64,000 nucleotides of DNA from Tumebacillus lacus (GCF_026410385.1 NZ_JAPMLT010000001.1:496001-560000), one strand, 5' to 3'; positions 8,760-18,397 are shown, numbered from the stretch's first letter. Notes: generated by a model from the letters alone, not told the origin. Numbers and translations are program-made.

Positions 8760-8792
8760 ATTCTACCGGATGGTCGTTGCACGGGAGTTACA
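8760..8792 (-). promoter_or_regulatory. SARP-type tandem-repeat promoter, site B (livK operon)
   Basis: On the minus strand TGTAAC (8787-8792) and TGCAAC (8776-8781) lie 11 bp apart, then 10 bp to TAGAAT (8760-8765). The upstream repeat contains the TAA stop codon of the preceding ketoacyl-synthase gene (8788-8790). Confidence 0.55.
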
Positions 8793-9816
8793 CTGAATGC
8801 GCTTTCCCCCACTGCACCACGCATGCGTCCCACGCGTAGCCGATGCCTGCGCTGACCATGACGATGCGGTCTCCGTCTTTGATTCGGCCGTTTTCCAAGC
8901 CGAGTTCCAGCGAGAGGATCTGGTCGATCTGCCCGATGTGGCCGTACTCGGAGAGGTAGACCGATTGCTCCTCGTTCAGACCGAAGTGCCGGAGCACGTA
9001 GTCGTGTGCCGAGCGTTTCATGTGCAGGATCGAGAGGTAGTCGATATCGTCATGGGTCAGGCCGCTTTTCGCCAGTGCCTTTTCCATGACTTTAATAAAG
9101 TTGTCCATCGACTTTTGCTCCAGCCGTTGTTTCATGCCCTCGGGGTCCATGACGTCGAGATAGTTGAGTCGTTTTTCGATGGCCTCTGCGGAGATCGGGT
9201 GCTTGGTGCCGCCCGCCACCACCGCTACATCCTCCGAGAACGAGCCGTCGGTGATGATATGGCTGCCGAGGAGGACGTTTTCTTCGTGGCCTTTTTTCAA
9301 AATAACAGCCGCTCCGCCCGCTGCGAGGTTGTACATGAAGCGGGTGCGCGGATTGGTGTAGTCGATGAAGTCGCTGTTGCGGTAGCCGCCTGCGAGCAGG
9401 ACCGTTTGGATCTCCGGGTCGGCGATCATCATGTCTTTGGCGACCTTCAGCGCCATGACCATCGTGCCGCAGCGCTGTTGGACGTCGAACGCCCATGCGT
9501 TGAGGGCGCCCACCTCTTGCTGGAGCTTGATGCCCGCTGTCCAGAGCGGGTACTCTTTGTGCTCTTCGCCGACGTAGATCACGAGGTCGATCGTCGCGGG
9601 GTCGATGCCGCCTTTTTCAATCGCCCGTTGCGCCGCCCAGATACCCATCTGGCAGGTGTGATCGTCGGGACCCGGGATCGTCTTGCGCGAAAATCCCATC
9701 TTGGTCTCGATGATCTCCTGCGGGATGCCGCTCTGTTCGCTGATCTCGCGGCTGGTCTGGTATGTGGACGGAAGGTAGACTCCCGTGCTGACGATGCCGA
9801 TTGCAGTCTGATTCAT
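8788..9816 (-). CDS. 3-oxoacyl-ACP synthase III-like thiolase-fold enzyme
   Basis: A 342-residue member of the KAS III (FabH-like) thiolase superfamily that would carry out a decarboxylative or acyl-transfer condensation. The nucleophile Cys116 is in the QQRCGT motif and a His lies in SILHMKR (His265). The third triad position, usually Asn in YGNTS, is His293 here (YGHIGQ), so this is not a standard housekeeping FabH. GGTXG-like closing motifs are replaced by VSAGIGYAW. It starts at ATG 9816 behind AAGGAGG. It stands between the regulator gene and the livK operon with its own SARP-type box (9842-9874). Product unknown; a role in acyl metabolism of the cluster is inferred. Confidence 0.75.
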   Translation of the reverse strand: MNQTAIGIVSTGVYLPSTYQTSREISEQSGIPQEIIETKMGFSRKTIPGPDDHTCQMGIWAAQRAIEKGGIDPATIDLVIYVGEEHKEYPLWTAGIKLQQEVGALNAWAFDVQQRCGTMVMALKVAKDMMIADPEIQTVLLAGGYRNSDFIDYTNPRTRFMYNLAAGGAAVILKKGHEENVLLGSHIITDGSFSEDVAVVAGGTKHPISAEAIEKRLNYLDVMDPEGMKQRLEQKSMDNFIKVMEKALAKSGLTHDDIDYLSILHMKRSAHDYVLRHFGLNEEQSVYLSEYGHIGQIDQILSLELGLENGRIKDGDRIVMVSAGIGYAWDACVVQWGKAHSV

Positions 9817-9823
9817 CAAACAA

Positions 9824-9860
9824 AACCTCCTTGTGCCGAAGAGTCTAGCACAAGGAGGTT
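9824..9860 (-). promoter_or_regulatory. Inverted repeat that can sequester the ketoacyl-synthase ribosome site
   Basis: Perfect 13-bp arms (9824-9836 and 9848-9860) with an 11-nt loop. One arm is the AAGGAGG site of the gene starting at 9816. Read-through RNA from the regulator gene would fold and hide the site, while RNA started at the internal -10 box (9842-9847) would lack the distal arm and be translatable. Confidence 0.55.
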
Positions 9861-9874
9861 GCATGAGAGTTACT
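9842..9874 (-). promoter_or_regulatory. SARP-type tandem-repeat promoter, site C (ketoacyl synthase)
   Basis: On the minus strand AGTAAC (9869-9874) and TGCAAC (9858-9863) lie 11 bp apart, then 10 bp to TAGACT (9842-9847). It lies in the 62-bp gap between the regulator stop and the next gene. Confidence 0.5.
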
Positions 9875-9878
9875 GTCG

Positions 9879-12800
9879 TTACGCCCCCTGCGCGCCCCGC
9901 ACGAATCGTTGGTAGAGGCGGGTCGTCTCCTCCATCGGGGCGAGCCCGAGGTGGTCGTCGAGAGCGGTGACGCATTTTTTATAAGTGGCGATCACGAGGT
10001 TGCGATGGCCGAGCAGATGGTAGCTCTGCATCAGCAGGCGGTACGCGAGCTCCCACGCCGGGTCGACGGCGAGGATCTTCTCGCAGCAGAGGATGACTTC
10101 GTCGTGCTCTTCCCGCTCCCGGTGCCACACCGCCAGCCGCTCCAACACGCGCAGATACAGCGTGCGGATGCGCTCCCGTTCATGGGCGCACCAGTCGAGA
10201 TACGGATAGTCGTCAAAAAAATCGCCCTGATACAGCCGCAACGCCGCCCGCAACGACCGCACGGCCTCCGCGCCGGAGCCGGACAGCCCCGCCTCCGCCA
10301 ACGCTTCAAACTCCTGGACATCGATCCACACCGCCGCCTCTGTCTGCAGACGGTACGCCGTGTCCAACCGGTCGATAAAGAACGAGTTGGCCCGCGCCTC
10401 CCGCTTGGGTTCCAAAGCGTTTGCCAGCGCGTTCATCGCCACTTTGAAATCGCGATTGGCCGTCTTTTCGTCGTCGTCCGGCCAGAGCAGGTCGTAGATC
10501 TCCTCCCGCTGGAAATATTGACCGTGGCGAGTGACGAGCAGTTGGAACAGTTGGCGGGATTTTTCCCGCTTCCACTCTTTGCGCCCGACCTCCTCCAGCC
10601 CGCGGCACACGGCAAATTTGCCCAAGGTATAGATGCGCAGCGTGTAACCCGGATGCCGCTCCAGCGACCGGAATCCCATCCGGCGCAAGATCGGGTCGGC
10701 CGCCTTCAACCCCAGCGCGTCGCGGGCCTCGATCAGCGTCGGCACACACATCTGCAGATCGCTCGGGCCAAACAGCGTCCGTTTCACAAACAGGTCTTCG
10801 TACCCCCCTGCCGCCACGTTTTCCAGCAGCTGCGGCGTGACGGCTGAAAACGCTTCTTCCTGCCCCGTGCGGTGATAGGCGATGCTCAGCCAGAGCTGGA
10901 CATTGGTCAGCAAAAAGTGATCGCCGCACGCCTGAAATCCCGCTTCCGCATCGAGCAGCCAAGGCAACGCTTGCTCATAATGCCCCCACGAACCCCAGAC
11001 GGAACCGATCGCCAGCCGGACCATGTTGGCACACCAGCGGTCGTGGACGTTCAGCGCGATCTCAAGACCCGCGCGGGCGTGACGTTCGGCCTGCTCCAAT
11101 TCGCCGAGCAGCCCGGTGGTGATGCACAGCCCCATCAGAGCTTCCACCTTGCCCCGCTCGACAGCCAATCCCTCCGTCAGCTCAACCGCCTTTCGGTAGC
11201 AGTCCTGCGCCTCTTCCAGCCGACCTTGAATGCCGAGCGCGTGGCCGAGCCGCATGTAGCCGACCATCTCGACAAACGGCGAGCGCAACGTCTGCCCCAT
11301 CCGGATGCCCTGTTCCGCATGCCACTGGCTGGAGGCCGCATCGCCAAGAAACGCGTCGATCAACGCGAGCAGCAGATGCATCTCCCGGTGCGACTTGGCG
11401 ACGCGCTCGTGCAAGGCGATGCCGAGGTGCTGCTGCCGATCGACGATCTCCTGCGCCATCCCGCGGGCGTCGCGCAGACGTCCCGTCCGCAGATACAGCC
11501 GGATGTCCAGTTCGTCGCGCACGGCGGGCACGAGGAGGTCGGCGCGCTCGATCAGGAGGTTCGCTTCCTGCAGATCGCCGCTGTTGGTGTGATTTTCCGC
11601 GAGCAGGCGCAGGATCTTCGCTTGCTCCTCCGGGTGGTCGTCGCCGAGGATCGTGACCGCCTTTTGCAGCCAATACGACGCTTTGTTCGGCTGGATCGTG
11701 TCGAGGTAGACCTGCGCCTGTCCTCGGTAGACACGGCTGCGTCCGACCACATCCCGCTTGGTGATGTAGCCGCCCTCTGCCAGCCGGTACCAGTGCTCCG
11801 CCTCGTGAAATCTCGACGCGGCCCGCTCCACCTCGCCCCGCCAAAACAGCAGGCGCGGGTGTTGTTCCAGATACGAGCTCGGCAGCCGGTCGATCCAGCG
11901 ACGCATCAGTTCCAATCGCCCGCTGTGCAGCAGATGCTCCCCGCTGTCGAGCAGGATGGAGATCACCTCTTCCAGATCTCCGGCCTGATCAAAATGGGAC
12001 AAAGCCGCTTGCAGATCGCCTTCTTGCATATGGTGCCGGGCCGCCTCCCGATGCAGTGCCAGCCACTCTGCGACGGTCAGCGTCGCCTGCGAACGGTCGA
12101 CCAAAAATTGTTGGAACAAGCGGTGATAGCGATAATCGCCCGCCCCGCCGCCGGTGACAAACAGCCCGTCCCGCTCCAGATCGGTCAGCATCTTTGCCGC
12201 ATCCTCCCGACCGGTCAGTCGGTCGCAGAGCGGCGGGTCCAACAGCTCCAAGATGCAAGTGCGGCGCAGAAAATTTTGCACCGGCTCCGGCTGACGGTCG
12301 AACACTTCCTCCGCGAGATAATGGAACAGCCGCCGCCCAGGCTCCGGGTGCGTGCGCCACAGGTCGCGCAGTTCGACGCCTTGCTCCAGCCCTTTCCAGA
12401 TCATCTGGAGCGCGATGACCCAGCCTTCCGTCTGCTCTTCCAGTTCGCGCACCTGTTCCGGCGCAAGGGTGATCCCGTATTCCTGCTCAAACAGCGTGTC
12501 GATCTCGTCAAACGTAAAGGTGAGTTCCTGTTTGCCGATCTTGAGCAGGTCGTAGGTGGCGTTCAATTTTTGAATCGCCGGCAGCTCCAGCGCGGTGCGG
12601 CTGCCCAGCACGAGATGCAGATGCGGCGGCAGGTAGCGGACCAGCAGATCGAGCAGCGTCCGGATCTCCGGCGTGTCGGCGACCGCATGCACGTCATCGA
12701 GGACCAGCACCGCCGGATCGGGTGCCAGTTCGACGATGTCGTTGATCAACAGGGTCAGCGCCGGTTGGAGGGCTGACGAGGTCAGCTCCGCCTCTTGCAG

Positions 12801-13109
12801 GAGCCGCAAAGAACGCTCTCCGATCTGCGGCTGCAACGCTTTCAGCGCGTGGATCAGATAGCGTAAAAATAAAAAGATGTCCCGCTCGCCTTCCTCGACC
12901 GAGTACCACGCGACATGGTCGAACCGGGAGCAGAGATGAGCGACGAGCGCTGTGCTTTTGCCATACCCGGCCGCCGCTTGGATGAGCGTGACCGGATAAT
13001 CGGTGACGGCGGCGAACAGATCGTGCAAACGCTCCCGACGCAGACATTGCGCCTTCACGCGCGGCGGCACGAGCTTGGTGGCCAAGACGAGATGTTGTTC
13101 GTTCCTCAT
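9879..13109 (-). CDS. Large MalT/LuxR-like ATPase regulator with C-terminal SARP (winged helix + BTAD) domain
   Basis: A protein of about 1076 residues combining a STAND-type ATPase (Walker A AAAGYGKST near residue 45, Walker B VLVLDDVHA near 133), a long helical TPR/MalT-like sensor region (about 330-800), and a C-terminal OmpR/SARP winged helix (about 822-930; YTLRIYTLGKFAV, LWPDDD) plus a BTAD domain (about 930-1070). Such proteins sense a ligand, oligomerise with ATP and activate transcription from direct repeats. ATG 13109 lies about 12 nt after GGGGAG; GTG 13154 would add 15 residues. It sits in the middle of the catabolic block whose promoters carry matching 11-bp repeats, so it is the best candidate activator. 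No copy of the box is seen in front of its own gene. Confidence 0.85.
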   Translation of the reverse strand: MRNEQHLVLATKLVPPRVKAQCLRRERLHDLFAAVTDYPVTLIQAAAGYGKSTALVAHLCSRFDHVAWYSVEEGERDIFLFLRYLIHALKALQPQIGERSLRLLQEAELTSSALQPALTLLINDIVELAPDPAVLVLDDVHAVADTPEIRTLLDLLVRYLPPHLHLVLGSRTALELPAIQKLNATYDLLKIGKQELTFTFDEIDTLFEQEYGITLAPEQVRELEEQTEGWVIALQMIWKGLEQGVELRDLWRTHPEPGRRLFHYLAEEVFDRQPEPVQNFLRRTCILELLDPPLCDRLTGREDAAKMLTDLERDGLFVTGGGAGDYRYHRLFQQFLVDRSQATLTVAEWLALHREAARHHMQEGDLQAALSHFDQAGDLEEVISILLDSGEHLLHSGRLELMRRWIDRLPSSYLEQHPRLLFWRGEVERAASRFHEAEHWYRLAEGGYITKRDVVGRSRVYRGQAQVYLDTIQPNKASYWLQKAVTILGDDHPEEQAKILRLLAENHTNSGDLQEANLLIERADLLVPAVRDELDIRLYLRTGRLRDARGMAQEIVDRQQHLGIALHERVAKSHREMHLLLALIDAFLGDAASSQWHAEQGIRMGQTLRSPFVEMVGYMRLGHALGIQGRLEEAQDCYRKAVELTEGLAVERGKVEALMGLCITTGLLGELEQAERHARAGLEIALNVHDRWCANMVRLAIGSVWGSWGHYEQALPWLLDAEAGFQACGDHFLLTNVQLWLSIAYHRTGQEEAFSAVTPQLLENVAAGGYEDLFVKRTLFGPSDLQMCVPTLIEARDALGLKAADPILRRMGFRSLERHPGYTLRIYTLGKFAVCRGLEEVGRKEWKREKSRQLFQLLVTRHGQYFQREEIYDLLWPDDDEKTANRDFKVAMNALANALEPKREARANSFFIDRLDTAYRLQTEAAVWIDVQEFEALAEAGLSGSGAEAVRSLRAALRLYQGDFFDDYPYLDWCAHERERIRTLYLRVLERLAVWHREREEHDEVILCCEKILAVDPAWELAYRLLMQSYHLLGHRNLVIATYKKCVTALDDHLGLAPMEETTRLYQRFVRGAQGA

Positions 13110-13184
13110 AGCTTCAAATCTCTCCCCACTTCCCCGGTGATTCGTAGTAGACACTATTTCTCGATTCCGCTGGGAAATACCTGC

Positions 13185-13220
13185 AAAAAAGGGTTAACCC
13201 GCCGAACGGGTCAACCCTTT
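13185..13220 (-). terminator. Rho-independent terminator of the SDR/acyl-CoA synthetase operon
   Basis: Stem with arms 13188-13201 and 13207-13220, one mismatch and a short loop, followed on the minus strand by six T. It overlaps the stop codon of the acyl-CoA synthetase gene and isolates it from the regulator gene. Confidence 0.8.
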
Positions 13221-14702
13221 CTCGATCTGCTTTTTGTCGATCTTGCCGACCGACGTTTTCGGCAGCTCGGCGACAAAATGGAACTGCTTGGGGATCTTGT
13301 ACCCGGCCAGCTTGGCGGTGCAATGAGCCTTGAGCTCATCGCCGCCCAGTTCCGTCCCGGCCGCCAAAACAACCACCGCCGTCACCCTCTCTCCCCATTT
13401 GGGATCGGGAAGTCCGACGACCGCCACTTCACTCACGCCGGGATGCTCGGCGAGGACGTGCTCGACCTCCAGCGGATAGACGTTTTCGCCGCCGGAGATG
13501 ATCATGTCCTTTTTCCGGCCCACGATGTAGTGGAATCCTTCCTCATCGCGGCGCCCGAGGTCACCGGTGCGCAACCAGCCGTCGACCAGCGTCTCCGCCG
13601 TGATCTCCAGTTTGTTCCAATAGCCGGAAAACACATGCGGCCCTTGTATCCAGATCTCACCCGTGCTGCCGGTCGGCACGTCTTGCCCTTCTTCATCGAC
13701 GAGCCGGACTTGGTTGTGAAACATCGGCACGCCCACCGAGCCGATCTTTTGCCGGGCATCATCCGGGTGGATGTAAAAATTGTTCGGACCGGCCTCGGTC
13801 ATTCCGTAGCCTTCTTTGAACGCGAGCCCTTTGCTCCAATATTTCTCGTAGATCCCGAGCGGACAAGGCGCCCCCCCGGAGAGAAACGTATGCATCGTGG
13901 AAAACTCCATCGCCGCAAACTCCGGCGACTCGGTCATCAGATGGTGCATCGTCGGCACGAACAGCGCGATCGTGCAGCGTTCGTCCTCCATCAACCGCAA
14001 CGCCTGTACCGGATGAAAATCACCGCCGATCACCACTTTGCCGCCTGCGTGCAGGACCGGCATCGTCAGCGCGTTCAGGCCGCCGGTGTGAAACATCGGC
14101 ATGTACAGCGCGGTGACATCGTGCTCCGTCAGCCCCCACGAGACCACCGTGTTGACCGAGTTCCACGTGATCGCCCGGTGGGACAGCACCGCCCCTTTGG
14201 ACTGTCCGGTCGTGCCGCCGGTGTAGATGATCGCCCACGGGTCCTCCATGTCACCCGTCACCCGCTCATACGTCTCCGGCTGACCGTCTTCGATCAGCCC
14301 TGCGTACTCACCGAATGACAGAACGTTCGGAATATTAACTTTCGACGAAAGCGCCCGCCCGACCTCTGCAAATGCATCGTGGACGATCAGCAGATGCGGG
14401 GAGCAATCGCTCAGCACATAGTCCAGCTCCGGCACGGAGAAGCGATGGTTGAGCGGGACAAAGACGGTCCCCGTTTTTGCCGCGGCAAACAGCATCTCCA
14501 GATAGCAGACCGCGTTCGGCGCGAGCAGGGCGATCCGGTCGCCCTGACCCGCTCCGAGCCGTTGCAGCGCGGTTGCCAACCGGTTGACACGTCGGTCCAG
14601 CTCCGCATAGGTGAGGCGCAGTCCCGTGACGACCTCGACGACCGCCTCACGAGTCGGGGTCAGCCGGGCGCGGCTGGCGAGCCAATCGGTGACCGGGTTC
14701 AT
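13194..14702 (-). CDS. AMP-dependent acyl-CoA synthetase/ligase
   Basis: A 502-residue adenylate-forming enzyme that would activate a carboxylic acid to its CoA thioester via an acyl-AMP. The P-loop-like motif YTGGTTGQSKG is near residue 160, GYGMTEAGPN near 290, the hinge motif YIVGRKKDMI with GGENVYP near 395, and the C-terminal catalytic Lys in PKTSVGKIDKK. Length is normal for a medium or long chain acyl-CoA synthetase. Its ATG overlaps the SDR stop codon (TGATG at 14700-14704), giving tight translational coupling. Substrate not readable. Confidence 0.87.
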   Translation of the reverse strand: MNPVTDWLASRARLTPTREAVVEVVTGLRLTYAELDRRVNRLATALQRLGAGQGDRIALLAPNAVCYLEMLFAAAKTGTVFVPLNHRFSVPELDYVLSDCSPHLLIVHDAFAEVGRALSSKVNIPNVLSFGEYAGLIEDGQPETYERVTGDMEDPWAIIYTGGTTGQSKGAVLSHRAITWNSVNTVVSWGLTEHDVTALYMPMFHTGGLNALTMPVLHAGGKVVIGGDFHPVQALRLMEDERCTIALFVPTMHHLMTESPEFAAMEFSTMHTFLSGGAPCPLGIYEKYWSKGLAFKEGYGMTEAGPNNFYIHPDDARQKIGSVGVPMFHNQVRLVDEEGQDVPTGSTGEIWIQGPHVFSGYWNKLEITAETLVDGWLRTGDLGRRDEEGFHYIVGRKKDMIISGGENVYPLEVEHVLAEHPGVSEVAVVGLPDPKWGERVTAVVVLAAGTELGGDELKAHCTAKLAGYKIPKQFHFVAELPKTSVGKIDKKQIEKGLTRSAG

Positions 14703-15442
14703 CAGAAGGTCAAGCCTCCGTCCACGCTGAGCACCGCGCCGTTGACAAAGCTCGCCTCATCCGACGCGAGGAACAGGTACGCGTTGGCGATGTCGGCCGA
14801 CTGTCCAAGGCGGCGAAGCGGGGTCTTTTCCGCCATCGCGCCCAGCACCTTGTCCGGCACTTTGTCTGTCATCGCCGTGACGATAAAGCCCGGTGCGACC
14901 GCGTTAACGCGCACGCCTTTGGGACCCATCTCCTTCGCCCACGTCTTGGTCAGGCCGACGACGCCCGCCTTGGTGGCCGCGTAGTTAGTCTGGCCGATGT
15001 TGCCGTACAGCGCCACGACAGATGCCGCGTTGAGCACGACGCCGCTGCCCTGCTCCATCATCACCGGCACCGCCGCTTGCGTGCAGTTGAAGACGCCGGT
15101 CAAATTGATCGCGATCACCTGATCCCACATCGCCTTGTCCGTTTTCGTCAGAAATCCGTCGCGGGTGATGCCCGCGTTATTGATCAGAATGTCGACGCGG
15201 CCATACTGCCCGACGGCCGTCTCGACCATGCAAACCGCATCGTCTTGGTTGCTGACATCCACTTTTACAAAGACAGCCTCCGCACCTTGGGCGCGGATCT
15301 CATCGACGGTCGCACCGCCGTTCGTCTCGTCGAAATCGGCGATGATCAGTTTCGCTCCGTGTTTGGCAAACAACAGGGCTGTCTCACGGCCGATCCCGTT
15401 GGCGCCGCCTGTGATGATCGCTACTTTATCCTGTAACCGCAT
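14702..15442 (-). CDS. SDR-family oxidoreductase, FabG-like
   Basis: A 246-residue short-chain dehydrogenase/reductase resembling 3-oxoacyl-ACP or acetoacetyl-CoA reductases. GGANGIG near residue 12 binds NAD(P), NNAG is near 88, the catalytic Ser lies in LNAAS and Tyr-Lys in YAATKAG near 152. The ATG at 15442 has GGAGGG six nt upstream; the longer frame to 15472 runs into the promoter and was rejected. First gene of a two-gene operon with the acyl-CoA synthetase, under site D. An acyl-CoA linked beta-keto/beta-hydroxy interconversion fits the context. Confidence 0.83.
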   Translation of the reverse strand: MRLQDKVAIITGGANGIGRETALLFAKHGAKLIIADFDETNGGATVDEIRAQGAEAVFVKVDVSNQDDAVCMVETAVGQYGRVDILINNAGITRDGFLTKTDKAMWDQVIAINLTGVFNCTQAAVPVMMEQGSGVVLNAASVVALYGNIGQTNYAATKAGVVGLTKTWAKEMGPKGVRVNAVAPGFIVTAMTDKVPDKVLGAMAEKTPLRRLGQSADIANAYLFLASDEASFVNGAVLSVDGGLTF

Positions 15443-15472
15443 TAATATCCCTCCATCAAACCTTGTGCCCAC

Positions 15473-15505
15473 ATTCTAACAAACGTTTGTTACAGCACAG
15501 TTGCA
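15473..15505 (-). promoter_or_regulatory. SARP-type tandem-repeat promoter, site D (SDR/acyl-CoA synthetase)
   Basis: On the minus strand TGCAAC (15500-15505) and TGTAAC (15489-15494) lie 11 bp apart, then 10 bp to TAGAAT (15473-15478). A perfect 14-bp palindrome AACAAACGTTTGTT (15479-15492 region) overlaps the spacer, as at site A. Confidence 0.55.
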
Positions 15506-15524
15506 ACCTGTAAACGAAGACAGG

Positions 15525-15561
15525 AAAAAACTCCCGCCGGTTTGACCCGTTCGGGAGTTTT
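15525..15561 (-). terminator. Rho-independent terminator of mnmA
   Basis: Ten-bp stem (arms 15527-15536 and 15552-15561) followed on the minus strand by six T. It separates mnmA from the catabolic block. Confidence 0.85.
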
Positions 15562-15571
15562 CTGTCGGACG

Positions 15572-16720
<1,149 letters not shown>

Positions 16721-16810
16721 TCAAAGCTCCAATCTGTTGCGGTTTCGTATACCATATTCTATTGTGCCCGATTGTACTAGGAGCTATATCACATTTTGCA
16801 AGAGCAGAAA

Positions 16811-16834
16811 AAAGCCTCCTCTAGAAAGAGGAGG
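16811..16834 (-). terminator. Terminator of the FAD oxidoreductase gene
   Basis: Eight-bp perfect stem (16815-16822 and 16827-16834) with a 4-nt loop, then T6 on the minus strand. The stop codon at 16821 lies within the stem. Confidence 0.85.
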
Positions 16835-18251
16835 TGATGTAGCGGGCCACGTGCACACCGGCAGCAGACGCTTGCGCCAGACCGCGTGTGATGCCTGCCC
16901 CGTCGCCGACGGCGAACAGACCTGCGATCTCCGTCTCAAATTTGTCGGTCAGGCGCGGACGGGCGGAGTAAAACTTCGCTTCCACCCCGTAGAACAGCGT
17001 GTGCTCCGACGCGATGCCCGGCGTCACTTTGTCGAGCGCTTCCATCATCTCGATCAGCGATTTCATCGTGTTGTACGGCAACACAAGGCCGAGGTCGCCC
17101 GGCACCGCTTCCTTCAAGGTCGGTTCGAGGAAGCCTTCCTTGATCCGCTTCTCCGTGGAACGGCGGCCTTTCAGGATGTCGCCGTATTTTTGGATGATCA
17201 CCGAGCCGTTCGAGAGATCGTTTGCACGGCGGGAAATTTCTTTGGCGTACTCAATCGGCTTGTCGAACGGATCGGTAAACGTATGCGAGACCAGCAGCGC
17301 GAAGTTGGTGTTTTTGCTGCCGAGCTGCGGGTCTTTGTACGAGTGACCGTTTGCCGTCATGACGCCGGAGTGATTTTCCACGACGACGTGACCGGACGGA
17401 TTGGAGCAAAACGTGCGCACGCGGGTGCCGACGCTCGTGTTGAAAATAAACTTCGCTTCATAGAGATGCTCGTTGATCTCCGCCATGATCACGTCGGTTG
17501 TCTCTACGCGCACGCCGATGTCGACCTGGTTGTTGGTCATCGTCAGGCCTTGACGCTTGAGGATCTCGCCGAGCCACTGCGAACCGTCGCGGCCCGGCCC
17601 GATGATCACCTTTTTCGCGTGGAGAACTTCGCCGTTTTTCAGCACGACGCCTTGAATTGTCTTTTTGCCGTCGATCTTCTCGACCAGCACGTCCTCGACA
17701 AACGTCTTGAACCGAGTCTCGATCTTGTTTTCCAGCGTGGCGAAGATATTTTGCAATATTTTGAGATTCTCTTCCGTGCCGAGGTGACGAACGCGTGCTT
17801 TGAGCAGTTTCAGCCCGGTAGCAGCTGCCGTGCGCTCGATCGCTGCCACTTCCTTGGTGGTCGGGTCGGTCAGAGTCAGCGTCGCGCCGTGTTCGAGGTT
17901 GATCCCGTCGGCGTACTCGATCAGGTTCAGCACTTCGGACGGCGCCAGGTAATCTTGCATCCAGCCGCCAAACTCGGTGGTGAGGTTAAATTTGCCGTCG
18001 CTGTACGCTCCTGCCCCACCCCAACCTGCGGTGATCGAGCAAGCCGGCAGACAGCCTGCGTACTCTTTTTTCTGGTGCGCCGGCGGGCATTTCACCAGTT
18101 TTTCTTCGAGGATCGGACAGCTGCGGTTAAAAATATTGTGACCTTTATCGATCAAAAGGACTTTTTTATTCGGATCGAGATGCATCAGTTCATACGCGGC
18201 AAAAATCCCGCTCGGACCTGCGCCTACAAGTATTACATCGTATGCTTGCAT
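16821..18251 (-). CDS. FAD-dependent dehydrogenase (COG2509-like)
   Basis: A 476-residue flavoprotein with an N-terminal dinucleotide-binding fold (VGAGPSGIFAAYEL, residues 8-21) and a C-terminal FAD motif (GLFAVGDGAGITRGL). Conserved cysteines occur in NRSCPI, AGCLPACS and FCSNPSG; the last two resemble the uncharacterised dehydrogenase family COG2509. The reaction is unknown. It is monocistronic, with a good promoter at 18291-18319 and its own terminator. A role in redox or desaturation reactions would be a guess. Confidence 0.75.
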   Translation of the reverse strand: MQAYDVILVGAGPSGIFAAYELMHLDPNKKVLLIDKGHNIFNRSCPILEEKLVKCPPAHQKKEYAGCLPACSITAGWGGAGAYSDGKFNLTTEFGGWMQDYLAPSEVLNLIEYADGINLEHGATLTLTDPTTKEVAAIERTAAATGLKLLKARVRHLGTEENLKILQNIFATLENKIETRFKTFVEDVLVEKIDGKKTIQGVVLKNGEVLHAKKVIIGPGRDGSQWLGEILKRQGLTMTNNQVDIGVRVETTDVIMAEINEHLYEAKFIFNTSVGTRVRTFCSNPSGHVVVENHSGVMTANGHSYKDPQLGSKNTNFALLVSHTFTDPFDKPIEYAKEISRRANDLSNGSVIIQKYGDILKGRRSTEKRIKEGFLEPTLKEAVPGDLGLVLPYNTMKSLIEMMEALDKVTPGIASEHTLFYGVEAKFYSARPRLTDKFETEIAGLFAVGDGAGITRGLAQASAAGVHVARYITSSF

Positions 18252-18290
18252 GGTTCGGATCTCCTTTGCACATATCTCGTTGCCTTTGCC

Positions 18291-18319
18291 ATTGTACTAG
18301 GCATCAGCGGATCGTGCAA
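18291..18319 (-). promoter_or_regulatory. Sigma-A promoter of the FAD oxidoreductase
   Basis: On the minus strand TTGCAC (18314-18319), 17 bp, TACAAT (18291-18296) preceded by TAG. The leader to the start at 18251 is about 35 nt. Confidence 0.65.
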
Positions 18320-18366
18320 GGGATTTCACGAACATTTATCAATATGCAGACGATATCATTCGGATT

Positions 18367-18397
18367 AAAAGCGCCGCTCGGATGAGCCCGGCGGCGC
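18367..18397 (-). terminator. Terminator of the small hydrophilic protein gene
   Basis: Seven-bp GC stem GCGCCGC/GCGGCGC (18371-18377 and 18391-18397) followed on the minus strand by TTTTAAT. Confidence 0.6.

Noticed and set aside
10872..12776. 634-residue plus-strand open frame
   Set aside because: Antisense shadow of the SARP-type regulator, low-complexity Arg/Gln/His composition.
13110..13184. SARP box in front of the regulator gene
   Set aside because: No TGYAAC pair with 11-bp spacing is present, so I do not claim autoregulation.
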